Assembly (NCBI RefSeq): GCF_902167145.1
Contig: NC_050104.1
Location: 12,422,001-12,486,000, forward strand
DNA length: 64,000 bases
Source: Zea mays
Lineage: Eukaryota > Streptophyta > Magnoliopsida > Poales > Poaceae
Reading direction: 5' to 3'
Positions within the stretch are counted from its first letter, which is position 1, and the number at the start of each line of letters is the position of its first letter. The position numbers and the translations under genes were made by a program. Shown here piece after piece: positions 46,185 to 56,204 of this stretch. Under the pieces are notes generated by a model. The model made no database searches and was not told where the DNA came from. It worked only from the letters and a program-made list of their open reading frames with translations.

Positions 46185-46875
46185 TCAACAAAAGAAATTC
46201 CTAGAATCAAGAATATTTAGCTCATGCCTAAGTTTGTTAAAAGATTGTTCATCAAGAGGCTTGGTAAAGATATCGGCTAATTGATCTTTAGTATTAATGT
46301 AAGAAATCTCTATATCTCCCTTTTGTTGGTGATCCCTAAGAAAATGATACCGAATGGCTATGTGTTTAGTACGGCTATGCTCGACGGGATTATCCGCCAT
46401 CTTGATTGCACTCTCATTATCACATAGCAAAGGGACTTTGGTTAATTTGTAACCGTAGTCCCGTAGGGTTTGCCTCATCCAAAGCAATTGCGCGCAACAA
46501 TGACCTGCGGCAATGTACTCGGCTTCGGCGGTGGAAAGAGCGACCGAATTTTGCTTCTTTGAAGCCCAAGACACCAAGGATCTTCCCAAGAACTGGCAAG
46601 TCCCCGATGTGCTTTTCCTATTGATTTTACACCCCGCCCAATCGGCATCCGAATATCCAATCAAATCAAATGTGGATCCCTGAAAGGGAATTAGGCTTAC
46701 ACCTAGTTCCTAAATAATTTTGGTGGTTGAATTGCCCAACACAAATCTTTGGACTAACTTGTTTGCCCAAGTGTATAGATTATACAGGTGTAAAAGGTTC
46801 ACACTCAGCCAATAAAAAGACCAAGTTCTGGATTCAATAAAGGAGCAAAGGGGCAACCGAAGGCATCCCTGGTCT

Positions 46876-47385
46876 GGCGCACCGGACTGTCCGGTGTGCC
46901 ACCGGACAGTGCACAGTACCTGTCCGGTGCACCAGGGGACTCAGACTCAAACTCTTCACCTTCGGGAATTCCAGGGGCGACTCGGCTAAAATTCACCGGA
47001 CTGTCCGGTGTACACCGGACAGTGTCCGGTGCGCCAAACGAGGTCGGCCTCAGGAACTCGCCAGCTTCGGGAAAAGCCAACGGCTCGTCCGCTATAAATC
47101 ACCGGACTGTCCGGTGTGCACCGGACTGTCCGGTGCAACTCCGGGACAACGGTCGTCTCCGCGCCAACGGCTCTCTGCCGCGCATTCAATGCGCCGTCTG
47201 CGCGCGCAGAAGTCAGAATCGCCCATGCTGGCACACCGGACATCAAACAGTACCTGTCCGGTGTGCACCAGACACCCAGGCGGGCCCACATGTCAGGAGC
47301 TCCAACGGCTAGAATCCAACGGCAGTGATGACGTGGCAGGGGGCACCGGACTGTCCGGTGTGCACCGGACTGTCCGGTGCGCCAT
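46876..47385. repeat. palindrome array in the E4 5' LTR
   Basis: Repeated CACCGGACTGTCCGGTG and CACCGGACAGTGTCCGGTG units, often in back-to-back pairs, plus half units with spacers (for example around 46911-46931). They are CpG-rich and self-complementary. The same array occurs in all eight Sirevirus LTRs of the window (partner 55076-55585). Such palindromes are a described Sirevirus feature. Confidence 0.9.
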
Positions 47386-47417
47386 CGCGCAGAAGCCTCC
47401 AGCCAACGGTCAAGTTT

Positions 47418-47448
47418 GGTGGTTGGGGCTATAAATACCCCAACCACC
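47418..47448 (+). promoter_or_regulatory. E4 TATA box in the loop of a perfect inverted repeat
   Basis: Left arm GGTGGTTGGGG (47418-47428), loop CTATAAATA (47429-47437), right arm CCCCAACCACC (47438-47448). Identical copies are at 55618-55648 (E4 3' LTR), 44583-44613 and 62261-62291 (E3, minus strand). Confidence 0.75.
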
Positions 47449-48007
47449 CCTCCATTCATTGCATCCAAGTTTTCCACTTCTCAACCACTTACAAGAGCTA
47501 GGCATTCAATTCTAGACACATTCAAAGAGATCAAATCCTCTCCAATTCCACACAAAACCCTAGTGACTAGTGAGAGTGATTTGCCGTGTTCATTTGAGCT
47601 CTTGCGCTTGGATTGCTTCTTTTCTTTCTCATTTGTTCTTGTGATCAAAACTCCATTGTAATCAAGGCAAGAGGCACCAATTGTGTGGTGGCCCTTGCGG
47701 GGAAGTTTTGTTCCCGGTTTTGATTTGGAAGAGAAGCTCACTCGGTCCGAGGGACCGTTTGAGAGAGGGAAGGGTTGAAAGAGACCCGGCCTTTGTGGCC
47801 TCCTCAACGGGGAGTAGGTTTGCAAGAACCGAACCTCGGTAAAACAAATCTCCGTGTCTCACTTGCTTATTCGCTTGGGATTTGTTTTGTGCCCTCTCTT
47901 GCGGACTCGTTTATTATTACTAACGCTAACCCCGGCTTGTAGTTGTGTTTATATTTGTAAATTTCAGTTTCGCCCTATTCACCCCCCCCTCTAGGCGACT
48001 ATCAATT

Positions 48008-48019
48008 GGTATCAAAGCC
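48008..48019 (+). other. E4 primer binding site
   Basis: TGGTATCAAAGC lies three bases after the LTR end, close to the initiator Met-tRNA complement TGGTATCAGAGC used by Copia elements. Confidence 0.85.
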
Positions 48020-48052
48020 CGGTGCTTCATTAGAGCCTAACCGCTCGAAGTG

Positions 48053-50743
48053 ATGTCGGGAGATCACGCCAAGAAGGAGATGGAGACCGGCGAAAAGCCC
48101 ACTACAAGCTACGGGAGCACTTCATCGGAAGAGTCCCGCACCAAAAAGAGGGAGAAGAAGAAGAGCTCCTCCAACAAAGGGAAGGAGAAGAAATCTTCTT
48201 CTCACCACAAAGAGAAGAAGGAAAAATCTTCTTCCCACAAGCCGCATCGGAAAGGTGACAAGCACAAGAGGATGAGGAAGGTGGTCTACTACGAGACCGA
48301 CACTTCATCAACATCGACCTTCGACTCCGATGCGCCCTCCGTCACTTCTAAGCGCCAAGAGCGCAAGAAGTATAGTAAGATCCCCCTACGCTACCCTCGC
48401 ATTTCCAAACATACACCTTTACTTTCCGTCCCGTTAGGCAAACCACCAACTTTTGATGGTGAAGATTACGCTAGGTGGAGCGATTTAATGCAATTTCATC
48501 TAATCTCGCTCCACAAAGGTATATGGGATGTTGTTGAGTTTGGTGTACAGGTACCGTCGATAGGGGATGAGAACTATGATGAGGATGAGGTAGCCCAAAT
48601 CAAGCACTTCAACTCACAAGCCACAACAATTCTCCTCGCCTCACTAAGCAAAGAGGAATATAACAAAGTACAAGGGTTGAAGAACGCCAAGGAGATTTGG
48701 GATGTACTCAAAACCGCGCACGAGGGAGATGAGCTCACCAAGATCACCAAGCGGGAAACGATCGAGGGGGAGCTCGGTCGGTTCCGGCTTCACAAAGGGG
48801 AGGAGCCACAACATATGTACAACCGGCTCAAGACTTTGGTGAACCAAGTGCGCAACCTCGGGAGCAAGAAGTGGGATGACCACGAAGTGGTAAATGTTAT
48901 TTTAAGATCTCTCATTTTTCTAAATCCCACTCAAGTTCAATTGATTCGTGGTAATCCTAGATATACTAAAATGACCCCCGAGGAAGTTATCGGGCATTTT
49001 GTAAGTTTTGAGTGCATGATAGAAGGCTCGAGGAAAATCAACGAGCTTGGCGAGCCATCCGAAGCTCAACCCGTTGCATTCAAGGCGACGGAAGAAAAGA
49101 AGGAGGAGTCTACACCAAGCCGACAACCAATAGACGCCTCCAAGCTTGACAATGAGGAGATGGCACTCGTCATCAAGAGCTTCCGCCAAATCCTCAAACA
49201 AAGGAGGGGGAAAGACTACAAGTCCCGCTCCAAGAAGGTTTGCTACAAATGTGGTAAGCCCGGTCATTTCATTGCTAAATGTCCTATGTCTAGTGACAGT
49301 GACCGAGGCGACGACAAGAAGGGGAGAAGAAAGGAGAAGAAAAGGTACTACAAGAAGAAGGGCGGCGATGCCCATGTTTGTCGGGAATGGGATTCCGACG
49401 AAAGCTCTAGCGACTCCTCCGACGACGAGGACGCCGCCAACATCGCCGTCACCAAGGGACTCCTCTTCCCCAACGTCGGCCACAAGTGCCTCATGGCAAA
49501 GGACGGCAAACGGAAAAAGGTTAAATCTAACTCCTCCACTAAATATGAATCTTCTAGTGATGATAATGCTAGTGATGAGGAGGATAATTTACGTTCCCTT
49601 TTTGCCAACCTTAACATAGCTCAAAAAGAAAAATTGAATGAATTGGTTAGTGCTATTCATGAAAAGGATGACCTTTTGGATTCCCAAGAGGATTGTCTAA
49701 TTAAAGAAAACAAAAAACATGTTAAGGTTAAAAAGGCTTATGCTCTGGAAATTGAGAAATGTGAAAAACTATCTAGTGAGCTAAGCACTTGTCGTGAGAT
49801 GATTGACAACCTTAGAAATGAAAATGCTATCTTAAATGCTAAGGTTGATTCACATGCTTGTAATGTCTCAATTCCCAATCTTAGAGATGATAATATTGAC
49901 TTGCTTGCTAAGATTGATGAATTGAATGTATCTCTTGCTAGCCTTAGATTAGAGAATGAAAGTTTAATTGCTAAGGCTAAAGATTTTGATGTTTGCAATG
50001 CTACTATTTCCGACCTTAGAACTAAGAATGAAATGTTGCATGCTAAGGGTGTAGAACTTAAATCTTGCAAACCCTCTACATCTAATGTTGAGCATGTTTC
50101 TATTTGCACTAGATGTAGAGATATTGATGTTAATGCTATTCTTGATCATATGGCTTTAATTAAACAACAAAATGATCATATAGCAAAATTAGATGCTAAA
50201 ATTGCCGAGCACAACCTAGAGAATGAGAAATTTAAATTTGCTCGTAGCATGCTTTATAATGGGAGACGCCCTGGCATTAAGGATGGCATTGGCTTCCAAA
50301 GGGGAGACAATGTCAAACTTAATGCTCCTCCAAAGAACTTATCTAACTTTGTTAAGGGCAAGGCTCCCATGCCTCAGGATAACGAGGGTTACATTTTGTA
50401 CCCTGCCGGCTATCCTGAGAGCAAAATTAGAAAGATTCATTCTAGGAAGTCTCACTCTGACCCTAATCATGCTTTTATGTATAAGGGTGAGACATCTAGC
50501 TCTAGGCAACCAACCCGTGCCAAGTTGCCTAGAAAGAAAATTCCTATTGCATCAAATGATCATGCCATTTCATTTAAAACGTTTGATGCATCTTATGTGC
50601 TTACTAGCAAATCCGGCAAGGTAGTTGCCAAATTTGTTGGGGGCAAACACAAGGGTTCCAAGACTTGTGTTTGGGTACCCAAAGTTCTTGTATCTAATGC
50701 CAAAGGACCCAAAACAGTTTGGGTACCTAAAGTCAAGAACTAA
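48053..50743 (+). CDS. gag: E4 gag
   Basis: An intact frame of 896 residues starts at the ATG at 48053 (MSGDHAKKEMETGEKP). The preceding GTG at 48050 is only a non-ATG extension. The N-terminus is Lys/Ser-rich (KKSSSHHKEKKEKSSSHK). The gag core follows (FDGEDYARWSDLMQFHLISL ... EIWDVLKTAHEGDELTKI), then a CCHC zinc knuckle CYKCGKPGHFIAKC near residue 396 and an acidic Ser/Asp stretch. A long coiled-coil-like region spans about 520-770, and the tail ends KTVWVPKVKN. This is longer than typical plant Copia gag, as usual in Sireviruses. It forms the particle and binds RNA by family knowledge. Confidence 0.95.
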   Translation: MSGDHAKKEMETGEKPTTSYGSTSSEESRTKKREKKKSSSNKGKEKKSSSHHKEKKEKSSSHKPHRKGDKHKRMRKVVYYETDTSSTSTFDSDAPSVTSKRQERKKYSKIPLRYPRISKHTPLLSVPLGKPPTFDGEDYARWSDLMQFHLISLHKGIWDVVEFGVQVPSIGDENYDEDEVAQIKHFNSQATTILLASLSKEEYNKVQGLKNAKEIWDVLKTAHEGDELTKITKRETIEGELGRFRLHKGEEPQHMYNRLKTLVNQVRNLGSKKWDDHEVVNVILRSLIFLNPTQVQLIRGNPRYTKMTPEEVIGHFVSFECMIEGSRKINELGEPSEAQPVAFKATEEKKEESTPSRQPIDASKLDNEEMALVIKSFRQILKQRRGKDYKSRSKKVCYKCGKPGHFIAKCPMSSDSDRGDDKKGRRKEKKRYYKKKGGDAHVCREWDSDESSSDSSDDEDAANIAVTKGLLFPNVGHKCLMAKDGKRKKVKSNSSTKYESSSDDNASDEEDNLRSLFANLNIAQKEKLNELVSAIHEKDDLLDSQEDCLIKENKKHVKVKKAYALEIEKCEKLSSELSTCREMIDNLRNENAILNAKVDSHACNVSIPNLRDDNIDLLAKIDELNVSLASLRLENESLIAKAKDFDVCNATISDLRTKNEMLHAKGVELKSCKPSTSNVEHVSICTRCRDIDVNAILDHMALIKQQNDHIAKLDAKIAEHNLENEKFKFARSMLYNGRRPGIKDGIGFQRGDNVKLNAPPKNLSNFVKGKAPMPQDNEGYILYPAGYPESKIRKIHSRKSHSDPNHAFMYKGETSSSRQPTRAKLPRKKIPIASNDHAISFKTFDASYVLTSKSGKVVAKFVGGKHKGSKTCVWVPKVLVSNAKGPKTVWVPKVKN

Positions 50744-50756
50744 ATTTGTTTTGTAG

Positions 50757-53700
50757 GTTTATGCATCCGGAGGCTCAAGTTGGATACTCGACAGCGGGTG
50801 CACAAACCACATGACAGGGGAGAAAAGGATGTTCTCCTCATATGAAAAAAACCAAGATCCCCAACGAGCTATCACATTCGGGGATGGAAATCAAGGTTTG
50901 GTCAAAGGATTGGGTAAAATTGCTATATCTCCTGACCATTCTATTTCCAATGTTTTTCTTGTTGATTCCTTAGACTACAACTTGCTTTCTGTTTCTCAAT
51001 TATGTCAAATGGGCTACAACTGTCTTTTTACTGATACAGGTGTCACTGTCTTAAGAAGAAGTGATGATTCAATAGCATTTAAGGGTGTGTTAGAGGGTCA
51101 GCTATACTTAGTGGATTTTGATAGAGCTGAACTCGACACATGCTTAATTGCTAAGACTAACATGGGTTGGCTCTGGCACCGCCGACTAGCCCATGTTGGG
51201 ATGAAGAATCTTCATAAGCTTCTAAAGGGAGAGCACATTTTAGGATTAACAAATGTTCATTTTGAGAAAGACAGGATTTGTAGCGCATGCCAGGCGGGGA
51301 AGCAAGTTGGAGTCCATCATCCACACAAGAACATCATGACGACCGATAGGCCGCTTGAGCTACTCCACATGGATCTATTCGGCCCGATCGCTTACATAAG
51401 CATCGGCGGGAGTAAGTATTGTCTTGTAATAGTGGATGATTATTCTCGCTTCACTTGGGTATTCTTTTTACAGGAAAAATCTCAAACCCAAGAGACCTTA
51501 AAGGGATTCTTGAGACGGGCTCAAAATGAGTTCGCCTTAAGGATCAAGAAAATAAGAAGCGACAACGGGACGGAGTTCAAGAACTCTCAAATTGAAGGCT
51601 TCCTTGAGGAGGAGGGCATCAAGCATGAGTTCTCTTCTCCCTACACGCCACAACAAAATGGTGTAGTGGAGAGGAAGAATCGAACTCTTTTGGACATGGC
51701 AAGAACCATGCTTGATGAGTACAAGACACCGGACCGGTTTTGGGCCGAAGCGGTCAACACCGCCTGCTACGCCATCAACCGGTTATATCTTCACCGAATC
51801 CTCAAGAAGACATCATATGAACTCCTAACCGGTAAAAAGCCCAACATTTCATATTTTAGAGTTTTTGGTAGCAAATGCTTCATTCTTATTAAAAGAGGTA
51901 GAAAATCTAAATTTGCTCCTAAAACTGTAGAAGGCTTTTTACTTGGTTATGACTCAAACACAAGGGCATATAGGGTCTTTAACAAGTCCACTGGACTAGT
52001 TGAAGTCTCTTGTGACGTTGTGTTTGATGAAACTAACGGCTCTCAAGTAGAGCAAGTTGATCTTGATGAGATAGGTGAAGAACAGGCTCCATGCATCGCG
52101 CTAAGGAACATGTCCATCGGGGATGTGTGTCCTAAGGAATCCGAAGAGCCTCCAAGTACACAAGATCAACCATCCTCCTCCATGCAAGCATCTCCACCAA
52201 CTCAAAATGAGGATGAGGCTCAAAATGATGAAGAGCAAAATCAAGAAGACGAGCCACCTCAAGATGATAGCAATGATCAAGGGGGAGATACAAATGATCA
52301 AGAAAAGGAGGATGAGGAAGAACCAAGACCGCCACACCCAAGAGTCCACCAAGCAATCCAACGAGATCACCCCGTCGACACCATCCTCGGTGACATTCAT
52401 AAGGGGGTAACCACTAGATCTCGTGTTGCTCATTTTTGTGAACATTACTCGTTTGTTTCCTCTATTGAGCCACATAGGGTAGAGGAAGCACTTCAAGATT
52501 CGGATTGGGTGGTGGCGATGCAAGAGGAGCTCAACAACTTCACTAGAAATGAGGTATGGCATTTAGTTCCACGTCCTAATCAAAATGTTGTAGGAACCAA
52601 ATGGGTCTTCCGCAACAAGCAAGATGAGCATGGTGTGGTGACAAGGAACAAAGCTCGACTCGTGGCCAAAGGGTATTCACAAGTCGAAGGTTTGGACTTC
52701 GGTGAAACCTATGCACCCGTAGCTAGGCTTGAGTCAATTCGCATATTATTAGCCTATGCTACTTACCATGGCTTTAAGCTTTATCAAATGGACGTGAAAA
52801 GTGCCTTCCTCAACGGACCGATCAAAGAAGAGGTCTATGTTGAGCAACCTCCCGGCTTTGAAGACAGTGAGTATCCTAACCATGTTTATAGGCTCTCTAA
52901 GGCGCTTTATGGGCTCAAGCAAGCCCCAAGAGCATGGTATGAATGCCTTAGAGATTTCCTTATTGCTAATGGCTTCAAAGTCGGAAAAGCCGATCCTACA
53001 CTCTTTACTAAAACTCTTGAAAATGACTTGTTTGTATGCCAAATTTATGTTGATGATATTATATTTGGGTCTACTAATGAGTCTACATGTGAAGAGTTTA
53101 GTAGGATCATGACTCAGAAATTCGAGATGTCAATGATGGGGGAGTTGAAGTATTTTCTAGGATTCCAAGTCAAGCAACTCCAAGAGGGCACCTTCATTAG
53201 CCAAACGAAGTACACTCAAGACATTCTAACCAAGTTTGGGATGAAGGATGCCAAACCCATCAAGACACCCATGGGAACTAATGGGCATCTCGACCTCGAC
53301 ACGGGAGGTAAGTCCGTGGATCAAAAGGTATACCGGTCGATGATTGGTTCATTGCTTTATTTATGTGCATCTCGACCGGACATTATGCTTTCCGTTTGCA
53401 TGTGTGCAAGATTTCAATCCGACCCTAAGGAATCACACCTTACGGCCGTAAAACGAATCTTGAGATATTTGGCTTACACACCTAAGTTTGGGCTTTGGTA
53501 CCCTCGGGGATCCACATTTGATTTGATTGGTTATTCGGATGCCGATTGGGCGGGGTGCAAAATTAATAGGAAGAGCACATCGGGGACTTGCCAGTTCTTG
53601 GGAAGATCCTTGGTGTCTTGGGCTTCAAAGAAGCAAAATTCGGTCGCTCTTTCCACCGCCGAAGCCGAGTACATTGCCGCAGGACATTGTTGCGCGCAAT

Positions 53701-54002
53701 TGCTTTGGATGAGGCAAACCCTGCGGGACTACGGTTACAAATTAACCAAAGTCCCTTTGCTATGTGATAATGAGAGTGCAATCAAAATGGCCGACAATCC
53801 CGTCGAGCACAGCCGCACTAAACACATAGCCATTCGGTATCATTTTCTTAGGGATCACCAACAAAAGGGAGATATCGAGATTTCTTACATTAACACTAAA
53901 GATCAATTAGCCGATATCTTTACCAAGCCTCTTGATGAACAATCTTTTACCAGACTTAGGCATGAGCTCAATATTCTTGATTCTAGAAATTTCTTTTGCT
54001 AG
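50757..54002 (+). CDS. pol: E4 pol polyprotein
   Basis: An intact frame of 1081 codons opens at GTT 50757, directly after TAG 50754-50756. The first ATG in frame is at 50811 and would lose the protease active site. Order: protease ([15 protein letters not shown] near residues 11-13); integrase zinc motif ([16 protein letters not shown] ... CSACQAGK); integrase core ([27 protein letters not shown]); acidic linker; RT ([27 protein letters not shown] near residue 763); RNase H ([29 protein letters not shown]). All catalytic Asp/Glu residues are present. Expression probably needs splicing or frameshifting from gag. Confidence 0.95.
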   Translation, partial: VYASGGSSWILDSGCTNHMTGEKRMFSSYEKNQDPQRAITFGDGNQGLVKGLGKIAISPDHSISNVFLVDSLDYNLLSVSQLCQMGYNCLFTDTGVTVLRRSDDSIAFKGVLEGQLYLVDFDRAELDTCLIAKTNMGWLWHRRLAHVGMKNLHKLLKGEHILGLTNVHFEKDRICSACQAGKQVGVHHPHKNIMTTDRPLELLHMDLFGPIAYISIGGSKYCLVIVDDYSRFTWVFFLQEKSQTQETLKGFLRRAQNEFALRIKKIRSDNGTEFKNSQIEGFLEEEGIKHEFSSPYTPQQNGVVERKNRTLLDMARTMLDEYKTPDRFWAEAVNTACYAINRLYLHRILKKTSYELLTGKKPNISYFRVFGSKCFILIKRGRKSKFAPKTVEGFLLGYDSNTRAYRVFNKSTGLVEVSCDVVFDETNGSQVEQVDLDEIGEEQAPCIALRNMSIGDVCPKESEEPPSTQDQPSSSMQASPPTQNEDEAQNDEEQNQEDEPPQDDSNDQGGDTNDQEKEDEEEPRPPHPRVHQAIQRDHPVDTILGDIHKGVTTRSRVAHFCEHYSFVSSIEPHRVEEALQDSDWVVAMQEELNNFTRNEVWHLVPRPNQNVVGTKWVFRNKQDEHGVVTRNKARLVAKGYSQVEGLDFGETYAPVARLESIRILLAYATYHGFKLYQMDVKSAFLNGPIKEEVYVEQPPGFEDSEYPNHVYRLSKALYGLKQAPRAWYECLRDFLIANGFKVGKADPTLFTKTLENDLFVCQIYVDDIIFGSTNESTCEEFSRIMTQKFEMSMMGELKYFLGFQVKQLQEGTFISQTKYTQDILTKFGMKDAKPIKTPMGTNGHLDLDTGGKSVDQKVYRSMIGSLLYLCASRPDIMLSVCMCARFQSDPKESHLTAVKRILRYLAYTPKFGLWYPRGSTFDLIGYSDADWAGCKINRKSTSGTCQFLGRSLVSWASKKQNSVALSTAEAEYIAAGHCCAQLLWMRQTLRDYGYKLTKVPLLCDNESAIKMADNPVEHSRTKHIAIRYHFLRDHQQKGDIEISYINTKDQLADIFTKPLDEQSFTRLRHELNILDSRNFFC

Positions 54003-54880
54003 CTTGCACACATAGCTCTTTTGAATACCTTTGATCATATCTCTTTTATATGCTATGACTAATGTGTTTTCAAGTTTATTTCAAACCAAGTCATAGGTAT
54101 ATTGAAAGGGAATTGGAGTCTTCGGCGAAGACAAAGGCTTCCACTCCGTAACTCATGCTTCGCCATCACTCCGAGCAACTCTCTATTCCTTGGGGAGAAA
54201 TGAGCATCAAAGAAAAGGACTTCATCCTTGGGGGAGAGAATAAAAGCTCAAAACCAAAAGGACCGGATTTCGTCTTTGGTATAATCTTAACTCATTCATT
54301 TATGACCAAAGAGGAAGAACTTACTTCAAGGGCTCTAATGATTCCGTTTTTGGCGATTCATGCCAAAAAGGGGGAGAAATGAGCCCAAAGCAAAAGGACC
54401 GCACCACCACCAATTTCAAAAACTTAGTATTTTCAAAGAAGTATCTATCAATTGGTATCCTATTATGTTCAAAGGGGGAGCAAGTAGCATTTCAAAATGA
54501 TATATCAAAACCCTCTTGAACACTAAGAGGTGGATCTCTTTTAGGGGGAGTTTTGTTTAGTCAAAGGAAAAGCATTTGATTCAGGGGGAGAAAATTTCAA
54601 ATCCTAAAAATGCTTTGCAAACTCTTATTCATTTACCTTTGACTATTTGCAAAAGATCTTTGAAATGGATTTACAAAAGGACTTGCAAAAACAAAACATG
54701 TGGTGCAAACGTAGTCCAAAATGATAAATAGGAAAGAAACATTCCATGCATATCTTGTAAGTAGTTATATTGGCTTAATTCCAAGCAACCTTTACACTTA
54801 CATTATGCAAACTAGTTCAATTATGCACTTCTATATTTGCTTTGGTTTGTGTTGGCATCAATCACCAAAAAGGGGGAGAT
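54003..54880 (+). other. E4 non-coding region with a polypurine-tract array
   Basis: No ORF above about 75 residues. At least six GGGGGAG or GGGGAGA tracts occur (near 54192, 54231, 54368, 54473, 54542 and 54583) before the terminal tract AAAAAGGGGGAGAT at 54867-54880 that touches the 3' LTR. Confidence 0.85.
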
Positions 54881-56204
54881 TGAAAGGGAATTAGGCTTAC
54901 ACCTAGTTCCTAAATAATTTTGGTGGTTGAATTGCCCAACACAAATCTTTGGACTAACTTGTTTGCCCAAGTGTATAGATTATACAGGTGTAAAAGGTTC
55001 ACACTCAGCCAATAAAAAGACCAAGTTCTGGATTCAATAAAGGAGCAAAGGGGCAACCGAAGGCATCCCTGGTCTGGCGCACCGGACTGTCCGGTGTGCC
55101 ACCGGACAGTGCACAGTACCTGTCCGGTGCACCAGGGGACTCAGACTCAAACTCTTCACCTTCGGGAATTCCAGGGGCGACTCGGCTAAAATTCACCGGA
55201 CTGTCCGGTGTACACCGGACAGTGTCCGGTGCGCCAAACGAGGTCGGCCTCAGGAACTCGCCAGCTTCGGGAAAAGCCAACGGCTCGTCCGCTATAAATC
55301 ACCGGACTGTCCGGTGTGCACCGGACTGTCCGGTGCAACTCCGGGACAACGGTCGTCTCCGCGCCAACGGCTCTCTGCCGCGCATTCAATGCGCCGTCTG
55401 CGCGCGCAGAAGTCAGAATCGCCCATGCTGGCACACCGGACATCAAACAGTACCTGTCCGGTGTGCACCAGACACCCAGGCGGGCCCACATGTCAGGAGC
55501 TCCAACGGCTAGAATCCAACGGCAGTGATGACGTGGCAGGGGGCACCGGACTGTCCGGTGTGCACCGGACTGTCCGGTGCGCCATCGCGCAGAAGCCTCC
55601 AGCCAACGGTCAAGTTTGGTGGTTGGGGCTATAAATACCCCAACCACCCCTCCATTCATTGCATCCAAGTTTTCCACTTCTCAACCACTTACAAGAGCTA
55701 GGCATTCAATTCTAGACACATTCAAAGAGATCAAATCCTCTCCAATTCCACACAAAACCCTAGTGACTAGTGAGAGTGATTTGCCGTGTTCATTTGAGCT
55801 CTTGCGCTTGGATTGCTTCTTTTCTTTCTCATTTGTTCTTGTGATCAAAACTCCATTGTAATCAAGGCAAGAGGCACCAATTGTGTGGTGGCCCTTGCGG
55901 GGAAGTTTTGTTCCCGGTTTTGATTTGGAAGAGAAGCTCACTCGGTCCGAGGGACCGTTTGAGAGAGGGAAGGGTTGAAAGAGACCCGGTCTTTGTGGCC
56001 TCCTCAACGGGGAGTAGGTTTGCAAGAACCGAACCTCGGTAAAACAAATCTCCGTGTCTCACTTGCTTATTCGCTTGGGATTTGTTTTGTGCCCTCTCTT
56101 GCGGACTCGTTTATTATTACTAACGCTAACCCCGGCTTGTAGTTGTGTTTATATTTGTAAATTTCAGTTTCGCCCTATTCACCCCCCCCTCTAGGCGACT
56201 ATCA
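54881..56204 (+). repeat. E4 3' LTR
   Basis: LTR of 1324 bp, identical to the 5' LTR in my reading except for one base (T at 55990), followed by the duplication ATCCC. Confidence 0.96.

Larger units (their letters stand above)
46681..48004 (+). repeat. E4 5' LTR
   Basis: LTR of 1324 bp, TGAAAGGG...GACTATCA. A cluster of palindromes lies at 46876-47385, the TATA box at 47430-47437, and the conserved CTATTCACCCCCCCC-CTAGG block just before the end. Transcription probably starts about 30 bp after the TATA box. Confidence 0.96.
46681..56204 (+). mobile_element. Sirevirus E4, Opie-like, intact and very young
   Basis: Two LTRs of exactly 1324 bp (46681-48004, 54881-56204) flank complete gag and pol frames. 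Perfect target duplications ATCCC lie at 46676-46680 and 56205-56209, inside the RNase H region of E3. Reading the two LTRs side by side I found a single substitution (C at 47790, T at 55990). Primer binding site, polypurine tract and all catalytic motifs are present, so it may be an autonomous, recently active copy. No env-like ORF is present. Confidence 0.97.

Noticed and set aside
46805..47480. ORFs such as 138 and 163 codons with repeated SGVHRTV / APDTVRCTPDSPV peptides, present in all Sirevirus LTRs
   Set aside because: They are translations of the CACCGGAC palindrome array in every frame and have no protein family signature.
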